Positions 27,931 to 35,635 of a DNA stretch of 64,000 nt are shown here, one piece after another. The stretch is from the NCBI RefSeq assembly GCF_001570625.1, contig NZ_BBQT01000007.1, forward strand, positions 61,775 to 125,774. The letters are read 5' to 3'. This stretch comes from Syntrophomonas wolfei subsp. methylbutyratica (GTDB lineage: Bacteria > Bacillota > Syntrophomonadia > Syntrophomonadales > Syntrophomonadaceae). Below the pieces are notes generated by a model that worked only from the letters and a program-made list of their open reading frames with translations, was not told the DNA's origin and ran no database searches. Position 1 is the first letter of the stretch; the number at the start of each line of letters is the position of its first letter. Both the position numbers and the translations under genes were made by a program.

Positions 27931-27962
27931 AAGAGCAGCTGAAAAACGGCTGCTTCTTTTTT
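27931..27962 (+). terminator. Intrinsic terminator after the DUF1858 gene
   Basis: AGAGCAGC and GCTGCTTCT form the stem, followed by a T-run. Confidence 0.75.
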
Positions 27963-28025
27963 AATTTTTGCTGTCTACGGTTTCAAGTTCCCGGTTCCGA
28001 ATAGTACAGTAAAAGCTTTTCTTTT

Positions 28026-28133
28026 TTGCGGCAGGATGATGCCTTGTACCCTGCCCGGGTTAGGCTGAAACCTTTGGCAGCTGAGGAGGAGCTGGCCGGG
28101 TTCTTGCTTGAAGTAGAAGAAAAGGATGAGTAA
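28026..28133 (+). CDS. Possible small protein coupled to the next gene
   Basis: A reading frame open from 27943 ends at TAA 28131-28133, one base before the ATG of the next gene. Its last 35 codons read like a real acidic C-terminus (LKPLAAEEELAGFLLEVEEKDE). No ATG and no ribosome site are present; TTG 28026 is the best start. It may be the tail of a decayed gene. Confidence 0.25.
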   Translation: MRQDDALYPARVRLKPLAAEEELAGFLLEVEEKDE

Positions 28134-28134
28134 A

Positions 28135-28398
28135 ATGGATAAACCAATATTGTTGGGCAACTTTATTTTTTGTTCTCTGCAACAAATACCATTACTAGGC
28201 AATGATTGCCAGGCATGTGAGTATATACGGAGCCTGGAGAACGAGTATTTTTGCGTCTATGAAGCGGAAGAGGAGAATTATCCTGAAGATAGTTACCCGG
28301 TTAGAACAGTTATTGAGGTACTGCTCGATATGCTGGCTGCCGGGCAGAAGGACCTGCGGCTGGACGAACTAGAGAGCCTGCTGCTAAAAAGAAAATAA
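28135..28398 (+). CDS. Hypothetical protein, 87 residues
   Basis: ATG 28135 is preferred over ATG 28126 because AAAGG lies nine bases upstream. The product (MDKPILLGNFIFCSLQQIP...) contains CQACEYIRSLENEYFC, a four-Cys-like set of three Cys residues that could hold a metal, and an acidic C-terminal half ending with a helix. I do not recognise a family. Confidence 0.55.
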   Translation: MDKPILLGNFIFCSLQQIPLLGNDCQACEYIRSLENEYFCVYEAEEENYPEDSYPVRTVIEVLLDMLAAGQKDLRLDELESLLLKRK

Positions 28399-28478
28399 CA
28401 AGTATATGGGGGATGAAACATACGGGTACATTCCTCTATAAAGTAGGACATAAAATATTCGTAAAATAACGCGAAAAG

Positions 28479-28515
28479 CGATACAATGTTGAATCAATAA
28501 TTCACCTATGTATCG
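28479..28515 (+). promoter_or_regulatory. Putative upstream activating sites for the sigma-54 activator (two palindromes)
   Basis: Site 1 (28479-28496) is CGATACA-N4-TGAATCA and site 2 (28498-28515) is TAATTCA-N4-TGTATCG, both versions of CGATACA-N4-TGWATCG and 19 bases apart, so on the same face of the helix. They lie about 115-150 bases upstream of the predicted transcription start, the usual distance for enhancer-binding proteins. The same palindrome occurs once upstream of the other sigma-54 promoter (39553-39570). Confidence 0.65.
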
Positions 28516-28601
28516 CTTGCTATTCTTTCTGCTAATACTTTTTAGCTCCAGAAAGCCCGAAATAACGGCAAAATCTAGTGTATTTTCTTAAAACAATAAA
28601 A

Positions 28602-28618
28602 TTGGCACGCAAATTGCA
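28602..28618 (+). promoter_or_regulatory. Sigma-54 (-24/-12) promoter of the butyrate beta-oxidation operon
   Basis: TTGGCACGCAAATTGCA matches the sigma-54 consensus TTGGCAC-N5-TTGCA at every defined position, with GG at -24 and GC at -12. Transcription should begin near 28629. The activator gene, with the GAFTGA motif needed to contact sigma-54, lies at the far end of the same gene group. Confidence 0.88.
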
Positions 28619-28623
28619 AAAGT

Positions 28624-28675
28624 ATAAGGGCGTTACGCAAACAGTCATGTTTGTAACCCCCTTATATTTTTTTTT
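28624..28675 (+). terminator. Terminator-like hairpin at the very start of the leader
   Basis: ATAAGGG-GTTAC-AAACA pairs with TGTTT-GTAAC-CCCTTAT around GTCA, followed by a run of nine T. The predicted start site falls inside its left arm, so the transcript would begin with about GGG of this stem. It may be an early terminator, a stabilising 5' structure, or the end of a transcript from upstream. Confidence 0.6.
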
Positions 28676-28680
28676 ATAAT

Positions 28681-28786
28681 ACTACTGCTCTGTGATGCTT
28701 AGGGCAGGATTGCTTAAGGATAAAAACCTTCTGCGAACGGAATATCTAAGCCCTGTAACATCATAGAACAGTAGTCCCCTTTTTTT
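28681..28786 (+). ncRNA. Structured leader RNA element of unknown type with terminator-like end
   Basis: ACTACTG (28681-28687) pairs with CAGTAGT (28769-28775); TCTGTGATG with CATCATAGA and GGGC with GCCC extend the stem with bulges, and an inner AAGG/CCTT hairpin caps it. CCCC and a run of seven T follow. The element lies between the sigma-54 promoter and the first gene. It may be a small RNA or an attenuator; I do not recognise a riboswitch class. The remaining 200 bases to 28996 show no gene. Confidence 0.5.
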
Positions 28787-28996
28787 CATAACATCGTTTA
28801 ACATCGTATTTCATGCTTTACCGGCATTTGATATATAGCACTTAAGTATTTCGATTAACAAGCAAACTTACTTTAAATAAATTATTTGGCAAAAAAGGAG
28901 GGATAGTTCGGTATAACTACATACTTTTCCTTGAAAAAGTAAATGATACTTTAGGAAAAGCTTTACCAGAAAATAATTAGAGAAGGGGGGAATTAA

Positions 28997-29779
28997 ATGG
29001 CTTACGAAAATATTATTCTGGAAAGAGAAGAGAAACTGGCGGTACTATACATCAACCGGCCTAAAGCCATGAACGCGCTTAATAAAGACACACTTTTGGA
29101 AATCAAAGATGCCGTTACAGCAGTTAATGAAGATCCGGCGGTTGAATTGTTAATTATTACTGGAAGCGGAGACAAGTCTTTTGTCGCCGGTGCCGATATA
29201 GCTTTTATGCAGAACCTGAGCGCAATGGAAGCTCGGGAATTCGGAGCTCTGGGGCAAAAGGTGTTTCGCTTGATAGAAGCGGTGGAAAAACCGGTTATCG
29301 CAGCAGTTAATGGATTTGCCCTGGGGGGCGGATGCGAATTAGCAATGTGCTGCGATTTTCGCATTGCTGCCAGCAATGCCAAGTTTGGGCAACCGGAAGT
29401 CGGGCTGGGAATCACTCCTGGTTTTGGCGGCACTCAGCGTCTACCCAGGTTAGTTGGCCCGGGAATGGCCAAACAATTATTGTATACAGCCGATGTAATT
29501 AATGCTGATGAAGCTTTCCGCATTGGCCTGGTTAATAAAGTAGTGCAACCGGAAGAATTATTACCTGAAGTAAAAAAAATAGCCGGGCGTATTTTAAGCA
29601 AAGGTCAGCTCGCTGTTCGCTTATCCAAAGCAGCGGCCAATGAAGGCATGCAGACCGATATTGACCGGGCTATGAGTATAGAAGCGGATGCTTTTGGTCT
29701 TTGTTTTGCAACACAGGATCAGAAGGAAGGAATGACGGCTTTTCTTGAGAAGAGAAAAGCTAATTTTATTAGTAAGTAG
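28997..29779 (+). CDS. Enoyl-CoA hydratase (crotonase)
   Basis: 260 residues, ATG after GAAGGGGGG. It hydrates crotonyl-CoA to 3-hydroxybutyryl-CoA, the second step of butyrate beta-oxidation in the cytoplasm. GSGDKSFVAGADI and FALGGGCELAMCCDFRIA form the CoA-binding and oxyanion-hole region; catalytic Glu residues are in GGGCELA (about 114) and GQPEVGLG (about 134). It is the first gene of the operon behind the sigma-54 promoter. Confidence 0.95.
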   Translation: MAYENIILEREEKLAVLYINRPKAMNALNKDTLLEIKDAVTAVNEDPAVELLIITGSGDKSFVAGADIAFMQNLSAMEAREFGALGQKVFRLIEAVEKPVIAAVNGFALGGGCELAMCCDFRIAASNAKFGQPEVGLGITPGFGGTQRLPRLVGPGMAKQLLYTADVINADEAFRIGLVNKVVQPEELLPEVKKIAGRILSKGQLAVRLSKAAANEGMQTDIDRAMSIEADAFGLCFATQDQKEGMTAFLEKRKANFISK

Positions 29780-29826
29780 TTTTGCGACAAGCAAATTATT
29801 TATAAAGAATTTAGGAGGTAACTACT

Positions 29827-30666
29827 ATGAAGATAATGGTGCTTGGTGCAGGTACCATGGGAGCAGGCATTGTGCAGACTGCGGCGCAGGCAGGCTTCGA
29901 GGTAGTTGTACGCGATATCAAGCAGGAATTTGTGGACCGGGGTATTGCCGGAATTGACAAGCTGCTGAGCAAGAATGTGGATAAAGGCAGAATGACGGCT
30001 GAGGATAAAGCCGCGGTTATGGGCCGAATTTCCGGAACCGTTGACATGGGTGCTGCGGCGGACTGTGATCTGGTAATCGAAGCTGCGCTGGAAGTTATGG
30101 ATATCAAGAAAGCCATCTTTAAAGAATTGGATTCTATCTGCAAGCCCGAGTGCATTCTGGCCTCCAATACTTCAGCTTTGAGTGTTACTGAGATTGCTGC
30201 CGCCACGGGCAGAGCCGACAAGGTTATCGGCATGCACTTCTTCAACCCCGTACCGGCTATGAAGTTGGTTGAAGTCATTCGGGGCGCATCCACCAGCCAG
30301 GCTACTTATGATGCTATAAAAGACCTTTCCGTAAAAATGGGCAAGTCTCCGGTAGAAATCAATGAAGCCCCTGGTTTTGTGGTAAACCGCCTGTTGATTC
30401 CCATGCTGAATGAAGGTATGTATTGTTTGATGGAAGGCGTAGCCAATGCCGCCGATATCGATACTTCCATGAGATTTGGCGCCGGACATCCTATGGGACC
30501 TCTGGCCCTGGCTGACATGATTGGTTTGGATATCTGCCTGAAGATTATGGAGACCCTCTACAAAGAATTTGGCGATCCCAAATATCGTCCTTGTCCCTTG
30601 CTGGCAAAAATGGTGCGGGCCAATAAACTGGGACGCAAAACCGGCGAAGGTTTCTTTGTCTACTAA
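29827..30666 (+). CDS. hbd: 3-hydroxybutyryl-CoA dehydrogenase
   Basis: 279 residues; TTAGGAGGTAAC precedes the ATG. It oxidises 3-hydroxybutyryl-CoA to acetoacetyl-CoA with NAD+. [17 protein letters not shown] is the Rossmann motif; [17 protein letters not shown] contains the catalytic His, and [13 protein letters not shown] the following conserved Asn. DIKQE at the end of the second strand (Asp) suggests NAD rather than NADP. It lies 47 bases after the hydratase. Confidence 0.95.
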   Translation: MKIMVLGAGTMGAGIVQTAAQAGFEVVVRDIKQEFVDRGIAGIDKLLSKNVDKGRMTAEDKAAVMGRISGTVDMGAAADCDLVIEAALEVMDIKKAIFKELDSICKPECILASNTSALSVTEIAAATGRADKVIGMHFFNPVPAMKLVEVIRGASTSQATYDAIKDLSVKMGKSPVEINEAPGFVVNRLLIPMLNEGMYCLMEGVANAADIDTSMRFGAGHPMGPLALADMIGLDICLKIMETLYKEFGDPKYRPCPLLAKMVRANKLGRKTGEGFFVY

Positions 30667-30723
30667 AGAGAGCAGAAGGCCGAAAAAGTATATAAGAAAT
30701 ATATAGAAAGGGGAAATATTAAA

Positions 30724-31914
30724 ATGACGAGAGAAGTTGTACTGGTAGGCGCTTGCCGTACCCCGGTTGGCACCTTTGGAGGAACCCTTAAGGATGTTGG
30801 AGCTGCACAATTAGGTGCAATAGTCATGGGAGAAGCGATTAAAAGGGCTGGAATCAAGCCCGAACAGATCGATGAAGTAATATTTGGTTGTGTATTGCAG
30901 GCGGGACTGGGACAGAATGTGGCCCGGCAGTCTATGATTCATGCTGGCATCCCCAAGGAAGTAACCGCCTTTACTATCAATAAGGTTTGCGGTTCTGGTT
31001 TAAGAGCGGTCAGCCTGGCCGCCCAGGTAATTAAAGCCGGGGATGCCGACATTATTCTGGCTGGCGGAACCGAGAACATGGACAAAGCCCCCTTTATACT
31101 GCCCAATGCCCGCTGGGGATACAGAATGAGCATGCCCAAGGGAGACTTGATTGACGAAATGGTTTGGGGCGGCTTAACTGATGTTTTCAACGGCTACCAC
31201 ATGGGAATAACCGCTGAGAATATAAACGATATGTATGGAATTACCCGGGAAGAGCAGGATGCCTTCGGTTTCCGCAGCCAGACCCTGGCTGCAGAGGCGA
31301 TTGAATCCGGTCGTTTCAAAGACGAAATAGTACCCGTGGTTATAAAAGGTAAAAAGGGTGACATCGTATTTGATACCGATGAACATCCCCGCAAGAGCTC
31401 ACCTGAAGCTATGGCCAAGCTGGCTCCGGCTTTCAAGAAGGGCGGCAGCGTAACCGCTGGCAATGCTTCCGGAATAAATGATGCTGCGGCTGCAATTATA
31501 GTAATGTCCAAGGAAAAAGCCGATGAGTTAGGAATCAAGCCTATGGCCAAAGTAGTTAGCTATGCCTCCGGTGGAGTGGACCCCTCGGTAATGGGATTGG
31601 GACCGATACCGGCCAGCCGCAAAGCTCTGGAAAAAGCCGGCCTGACCATTGACGATATAGATTTGATTGAAGCTAACGAAGCTTTTGCCGCACAATCCAT
31701 AGCCGTAGCTCGTGACCTGGGCTGGGCTGATAAGATGGAAAAAGTCAATGTCAACGGTGGCGCCATAGCTATTGGACATCCTATTGGATCGTCCGGGGCC
31801 AGAATTCTTGTAACTCTATTATATGAAATGCAAAAACGCGGCTCCAAGAAGGGACTGGCTACCCTCTGCATCGGTGGCGGCATGGGTACGGCCCTGATTG
31901 TTGAAGCCCTGTAA
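30724..31914 (+). CDS. Acetyl-CoA acetyltransferase (thiolase)
   Basis: 396 residues. It cleaves acetoacetyl-CoA with CoA to two acetyl-CoA in the catabolic direction. Active-site Cys in [11 protein letters not shown] (about 88), His in [17 protein letters not shown] (about 352) and the second Cys in [11 protein letters not shown] (about 382). GAAAGGGGAAAT gives the ribosome site. It is part of the operon, 57 bases after hbd. Confidence 0.95.
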   Translation: MTREVVLVGACRTPVGTFGGTLKDVGAAQLGAIVMGEAIKRAGIKPEQIDEVIFGCVLQAGLGQNVARQSMIHAGIPKEVTAFTINKVCGSGLRAVSLAAQVIKAGDADIILAGGTENMDKAPFILPNARWGYRMSMPKGDLIDEMVWGGLTDVFNGYHMGITAENINDMYGITREEQDAFGFRSQTLAAEAIESGRFKDEIVPVVIKGKKGDIVFDTDEHPRKSSPEAMAKLAPAFKKGGSVTAGNASGINDAAAAIIVMSKEKADELGIKPMAKVVSYASGGVDPSVMGLGPIPASRKALEKAGLTIDDIDLIEANEAFAAQSIAVARDLGWADKMEKVNVNGGAIAIGHPIGSSGARILVTLLYEMQKRGSKKGLATLCIGGGMGTALIVEAL

Positions 31915-31953
31915 TAAAAATCATTACCAATAAAAAATGAGGAGGGAATATTT

Positions 31954-33786
31954 TTGGCTCACGAAAATTATCTTTATCAGATGCGAGACATTAAGTTCGC
32001 GGTAAAAGAATGGCTGGACATGAACAAGCTCTTATCCTGTGATGCTTACAAAGATTACTACGGCATTGATGACATTGATGCCTTTCTCGATGTTAACTTC
32101 AAAGTTTGCCGTGATGTGCTTTGCCCGGCTAACAAAGAAGCCGATGACCCCGGTTGCAAGTTTGTCGGTGGCGACACCCAGGCGGTTATAACTCCTGAAG
32201 TCTTCAAGAATGCCTACAATACGGTTTGCGAAGCCGGCCTTGGACCCCAATTCTCCGACCGTTCAGCGGAAGGCCGCATGCCCCTGGTCTGGGAGGCTCC
32301 GATTCTGGAAATGCAGTCCGGCGCATCCCCGGGGATAGTAATGTTTTGGTGTCTGACCGCAGGTGCTTGCACCGTAATCCAGCATAACGCCTCGGAAGTG
32401 CTGAAGGAACGTTTCCTGCCCAAGATGTACTCGGGTGAATGGGGCGGTACCATGGGTCTGACCGAGCCGGGTGCGGGTTCCGAAGTCGGCGCGGTTGCCA
32501 CTAAATGCTTCCCCACCGACACCCCGGGTCTGTACAAGATTAAAGGCCAGAAGTGCTTTATTACTTCCGGTGACCATGACCTCGCTTCGAACATTATCCA
32601 CCTCGTGCTGGCCAAGACCCCGGATGCAAAACCAGGGACCTCTGGCATTAACTGCTTAATAGTTCCCAAGTTCTGGGTAAACGAAGATGGAACCCAGGGA
32701 GCATGGAATGATGTTACCTCCACCGGTATTGAGCACAAAATGGGAATCCACGGTTCTTCCACCCTGTCCCTATCCTTTGGTGAAAACGACAATTGCTATG
32801 GCTGGATGATCGGTGATGGACCGGTAGACGGCCGCGGCAAAGGGATGGCGCAGATGTTCCAGATGATGAACGAAGAGCGTCTGAACACCGGAACCTTCGC
32901 CCAGGGCTGCATCGGCTCAGCCTACTACGCAGCTCTGGATTATTGCAAGATGCGCGTGCAGAGCCCCAAGTTCACCGATCCGAAGGGCCCAAGTGTCCGG
33001 ATCATCGAGCACGAAGACGTCCGCCGTATGCTGTTGTTCCAGAAGTCTATAATGGAAGCCTGCCGGGCGCTGCTCTACACCACTTATTTCTATCAGGATC
33101 TGTCCCATGATGCTGCCGATCCGGCAGAGAGGGAATACTATGATGACATGACCATGATCCAAATCCCGCTGTGCAAGGCCTACGTTTCGGATATGGCGTG
33201 GATTAGCACCGAGCAAGCGATTCAGTGCCTCGGCGGCTACGGCTTCATCGAAGAGTATGCCCCGGCTGAGTTGGCTCGTGACTGCAAGATCTACTCCCTG
33301 TGGGAAGGCACCAACTTCATTCAGGCGCAAGACTTCAACAACCGCAAGACCACCATGAAGAAGGGCGAGCCGATGAAGAAATGGGTTGCGCAAATCGCCG
33401 ATTTCCTGGCTACGAAAAAGGATCCCGCGTTCGCCGATGAATTTGCTATGATGGATGATGCCTTCAGTGCTTACAATGAAATCCTAAGCACCAAAGAAGC
33501 CTGGAGGGCCAGCAATCCGCAACTGGTTCAGCTCTTTGCGACCCGGATGCTGCATGCGGCTTCGATGATGATCTGCGGCAAGCTGATGCTCGACCAGGCC
33601 CTGCTGGCTGCCAAAAAGCTCGCGGAACTGGGTGAAGACCACTTCGATGCCATGTTCTATAAGGGCAAAATTGCCACCGCCAAGTTCTATATAATGAATG
33701 TTGTTCCCGGCGTCTTCGGAACCTTGAAAGCTATGAAAGTTGCCGACACCAGCGCTATTGACATGCCCGAAGAAGCGTTTATGTAA
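31954..33786 (+). CDS. Acyl-CoA dehydrogenase, long DmdC-like type (butyryl-CoA dehydrogenase candidate)
   Basis: 610 residues from TTG 31954 with GAGGAGGG upstream. It is longer than the classical 380-residue butyryl-CoA dehydrogenase and belongs to the roughly 600-residue group with an extra C-terminal domain. FAD-site landmarks: WGGTMGLTEPGAGSEVGA, KIKGQKCFITSGDHD and CLGGYGFIEEY; the region ARDCKIYSLWEGTNFIQAQDF closes the dehydrogenase domain. The context makes butyryl-CoA to crotonyl-CoA the likely reaction, with an electron-transfer flavoprotein as acceptor; that gene is not in this window. Its third-position GC content is visibly higher than in neighbours, as expected for strong expression. 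Confidence 0.9.
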   Translation: MAHENYLYQMRDIKFAVKEWLDMNKLLSCDAYKDYYGIDDIDAFLDVNFKVCRDVLCPANKEADDPGCKFVGGDTQAVITPEVFKNAYNTVCEAGLGPQFSDRSAEGRMPLVWEAPILEMQSGASPGIVMFWCLTAGACTVIQHNASEVLKERFLPKMYSGEWGGTMGLTEPGAGSEVGAVATKCFPTDTPGLYKIKGQKCFITSGDHDLASNIIHLVLAKTPDAKPGTSGINCLIVPKFWVNEDGTQGAWNDVTSTGIEHKMGIHGSSTLSLSFGENDNCYGWMIGDGPVDGRGKGMAQMFQMMNEERLNTGTFAQGCIGSAYYAALDYCKMRVQSPKFTDPKGPSVRIIEHEDVRRMLLFQKSIMEACRALLYTTYFYQDLSHDAADPAEREYYDDMTMIQIPLCKAYVSDMAWISTEQAIQCLGGYGFIEEYAPAELARDCKIYSLWEGTNFIQAQDFNNRKTTMKKGEPMKKWVAQIADFLATKKDPAFADEFAMMDDAFSAYNEILSTKEAWRASNPQLVQLFATRMLHAASMMICGKLMLDQALLAAKKLAELGEDHFDAMFYKGKIATAKFYIMNVVPGVFGTLKAMKVADTSAIDMPEEAFM

Positions 33787-33847
33787 TTTAATTAAGATGG
33801 ATAATGCCCAATAGGGCAGCCATAATTAACGATCCGATTATTGCTAG

Positions 33848-33888
33848 CCCCGTCTCCCGGAATCCAAGTGGATTACGGGAGACCCGGG
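33848..33888 (+). terminator. Strong hairpin between acyl-CoA dehydrogenase and CoA-transferase genes
   Basis: A near-perfect stem of about 18 pairs (GTCTCCCG and AATCC against GGATT and CGGGAGAC) with an AAGT loop. No T-run follows, so it may be a processing or stability element rather than a terminator. Further down the same gap is a perfect palindrome GCGGAATTC-TAA-GAATTCCGC (34061-34081). No gene is convincing in 33787-34149. Confidence 0.55.
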
Positions 33889-34149
33889 CTACATGGCTGT
33901 TAAAGAGCTTATTTGAGCAAAAGCTCATATTAAACAGTCAGGGTGCATTGCGGATGTTGATGAAATACCAGGGTTTTATAAATACGAAAATGAATGAGGA
34001 AGGGCGATAACTAAAATCCTCGGATACAGAAAGATTAAAAGAGCTGATCTTAATAATGAGTGCGGAATTCTAAGAATTCCGCGCTAGTTATAAATAGAAA
34101 GAGAATACATGAAAATTGTGGAAGATATGAAACAAGAGGAGGCGGTTAA

Positions 34150-35493
34150 ATGTATCAAAAGTTATTAGAAGAATATAAAAGCAAGTTAGTAACAGCTGAT
34201 GAGGCAGCCAAACAGGTAAAATCCGGTGATTGGGTGGAATATGGCTTTGGGATTAACTGTGCTCGGGATTTTGATGAAGCCCTGGCCAAACGCAAAGATG
34301 AACTCGAAGATGTTAAAATACGTTGTGATCTAGGAGCTTACCAGCACTTTACGGCTGAAGTTGACCCTGACAATAAGCATTTTACCTGGAATAGCTGGCA
34401 TGTTGCCGGACATGACCGAAAGTTTATAAATAAGAACCTTTTTTATATTCCTATGAAGTTTCACGAAAACCCCATGATGACCCGAAAAGACTGTGTTCCT
34501 ACTAATGTTGCGGTTATTCAGTGTACAGCTATGGATAAACACGGATATTTTAATTTTGGGGGGAGTTCGGTCAACTGTTGTGCAATGATGGAAACTGCCC
34601 GGGTTACCATTCTGGAAGTAAATGAAAAGATGCCACGATGCCTGGGTGGTAATCAGGAATGTCTTCATATTTCGCAGGTTGACTATATTATCCAAAGTAA
34701 AAACGAGCCGATTGCGACTATTGGTTCAGCTGAACCTAGCCCGGTGGAGATTGCTATGGCTCAGCATATTATTGAACGTTTATACGATGGCAACTGCATT
34801 CAGCTGGGAATAGGTGGTACTCCAAATGCAGTCGGCAGCATGGTGGCTGCTTCTGATTTAAAGGATCTGGGAGTACACACCGAAATGTATGTTGATGCCT
34901 ATCTCTTAATGGCCAAGGCCGGCAAAATTACCGGCGCCAGGAAAAGCATCGACAAATACAAACAAGTATATTCCTTTGCCATGGGAAGTCAAGAATTATA
35001 TGACTATATAGATGACAACCCGGGCCTGGCTTCTTATTCGGTGGATTACACCAACAATCCCTGGGTGGTGGCCCAGATAGACGACTTTGTTTCCATCAAT
35101 GCCTGCATCGAAGTTGATTTGTATGGCCAGGTATGTGCAGAAAGTGTTGGCACCAGGCATATTAGCGGAACCGGTGGGCAGTTGGATTTTGTTGAAGGAG
35201 CTTACAAGTCCAAGAATGGGCAGAGTTTTATATGTCTTCCTTCCACTATTGAAATTAAAGGTGAGGTAACATCAAGAATCAAGCCAATCCTTACTCCTGG
35301 AGCCATAGTTACCGATCCAAGGACTGCCACTCATATGATGGTAACCGAATTTGGTATTGCTACATTGAAAGGCAGAAGCACCTGGGAACGGGCTGAAGAA
35401 TTGATTAAAATAGCTCATCCTGATTTCCAGGATGAACTGGTTAAAGAAGCCCAAAAGATGAATATTTGGAGAAAGAGCAACAAGATAGGTTAG
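34150..35493 (+). CDS. Acetyl-CoA hydrolase/transferase family CoA-transferase (butyrate activation candidate)
   Basis: 447 residues; AAGAGGAGGCGG precedes the ATG. The likely reaction moves CoA between acetyl-CoA and butyrate, activating the substrate without ATP. GIGGTPNAVG is the CoA-binding glycine motif and CAESVGTRHISGTGGQLDFVEGA carries the catalytic-Glu region of the butyryl-CoA:acetate CoA-transferase family. The length fits that family. It follows the dehydrogenase by 363 bases and could be in the same operon or have its own promoter. Confidence 0.88.
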   Translation: MYQKLLEEYKSKLVTADEAAKQVKSGDWVEYGFGINCARDFDEALAKRKDELEDVKIRCDLGAYQHFTAEVDPDNKHFTWNSWHVAGHDRKFINKNLFYIPMKFHENPMMTRKDCVPTNVAVIQCTAMDKHGYFNFGGSSVNCCAMMETARVTILEVNEKMPRCLGGNQECLHISQVDYIIQSKNEPIATIGSAEPSPVEIAMAQHIIERLYDGNCIQLGIGGTPNAVGSMVAASDLKDLGVHTEMYVDAYLLMAKAGKITGARKSIDKYKQVYSFAMGSQELYDYIDDNPGLASYSVDYTNNPWVVAQIDDFVSINACIEVDLYGQVCAESVGTRHISGTGGQLDFVEGAYKSKNGQSFICLPSTIEIKGEVTSRIKPILTPGAIVTDPRTATHMMVTEFGIATLKGRSTWERAEELIKIAHPDFQDELVKEAQKMNIWRKSNKIG

Positions 35494-35506
35494 GGATAGC
35501 CTGAGG

Positions 35507-35549
35507 CGGCAGGGGGGCTAGTGGCAGCTAGATTTACCCTGCCGCCCCG
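35507..35549. terminator. Hairpin between convergent CoA-transferase and regulator genes
   Basis: GGCGGCAGGG pairs with CCCTGCCGCC, with an inner CTAG/CTAG stem. It sits where the two convergent transcripts meet. No strong T-run. Confidence 0.5.
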
Positions 35550-35635
35550 GCATCATCAATAATATCCAAGTTTTATCATAAGAATGAAGGCAACAGAGCG
35601 AAAATCATTCCAAGGGGAAAAAGCTGTGATGCCTT

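Noticed and set aside
28681..28786. 6S RNA
   Set aside because: The long bulged hairpin looks similar, but it is too short (about 100 bases) and lies within an mRNA leader.
33804..34010. A 68-codon frame between the acyl-CoA dehydrogenase and CoA-transferase genes
   Set aside because: It runs through a strong hairpin, has no ribosome site and no recognisable protein features.
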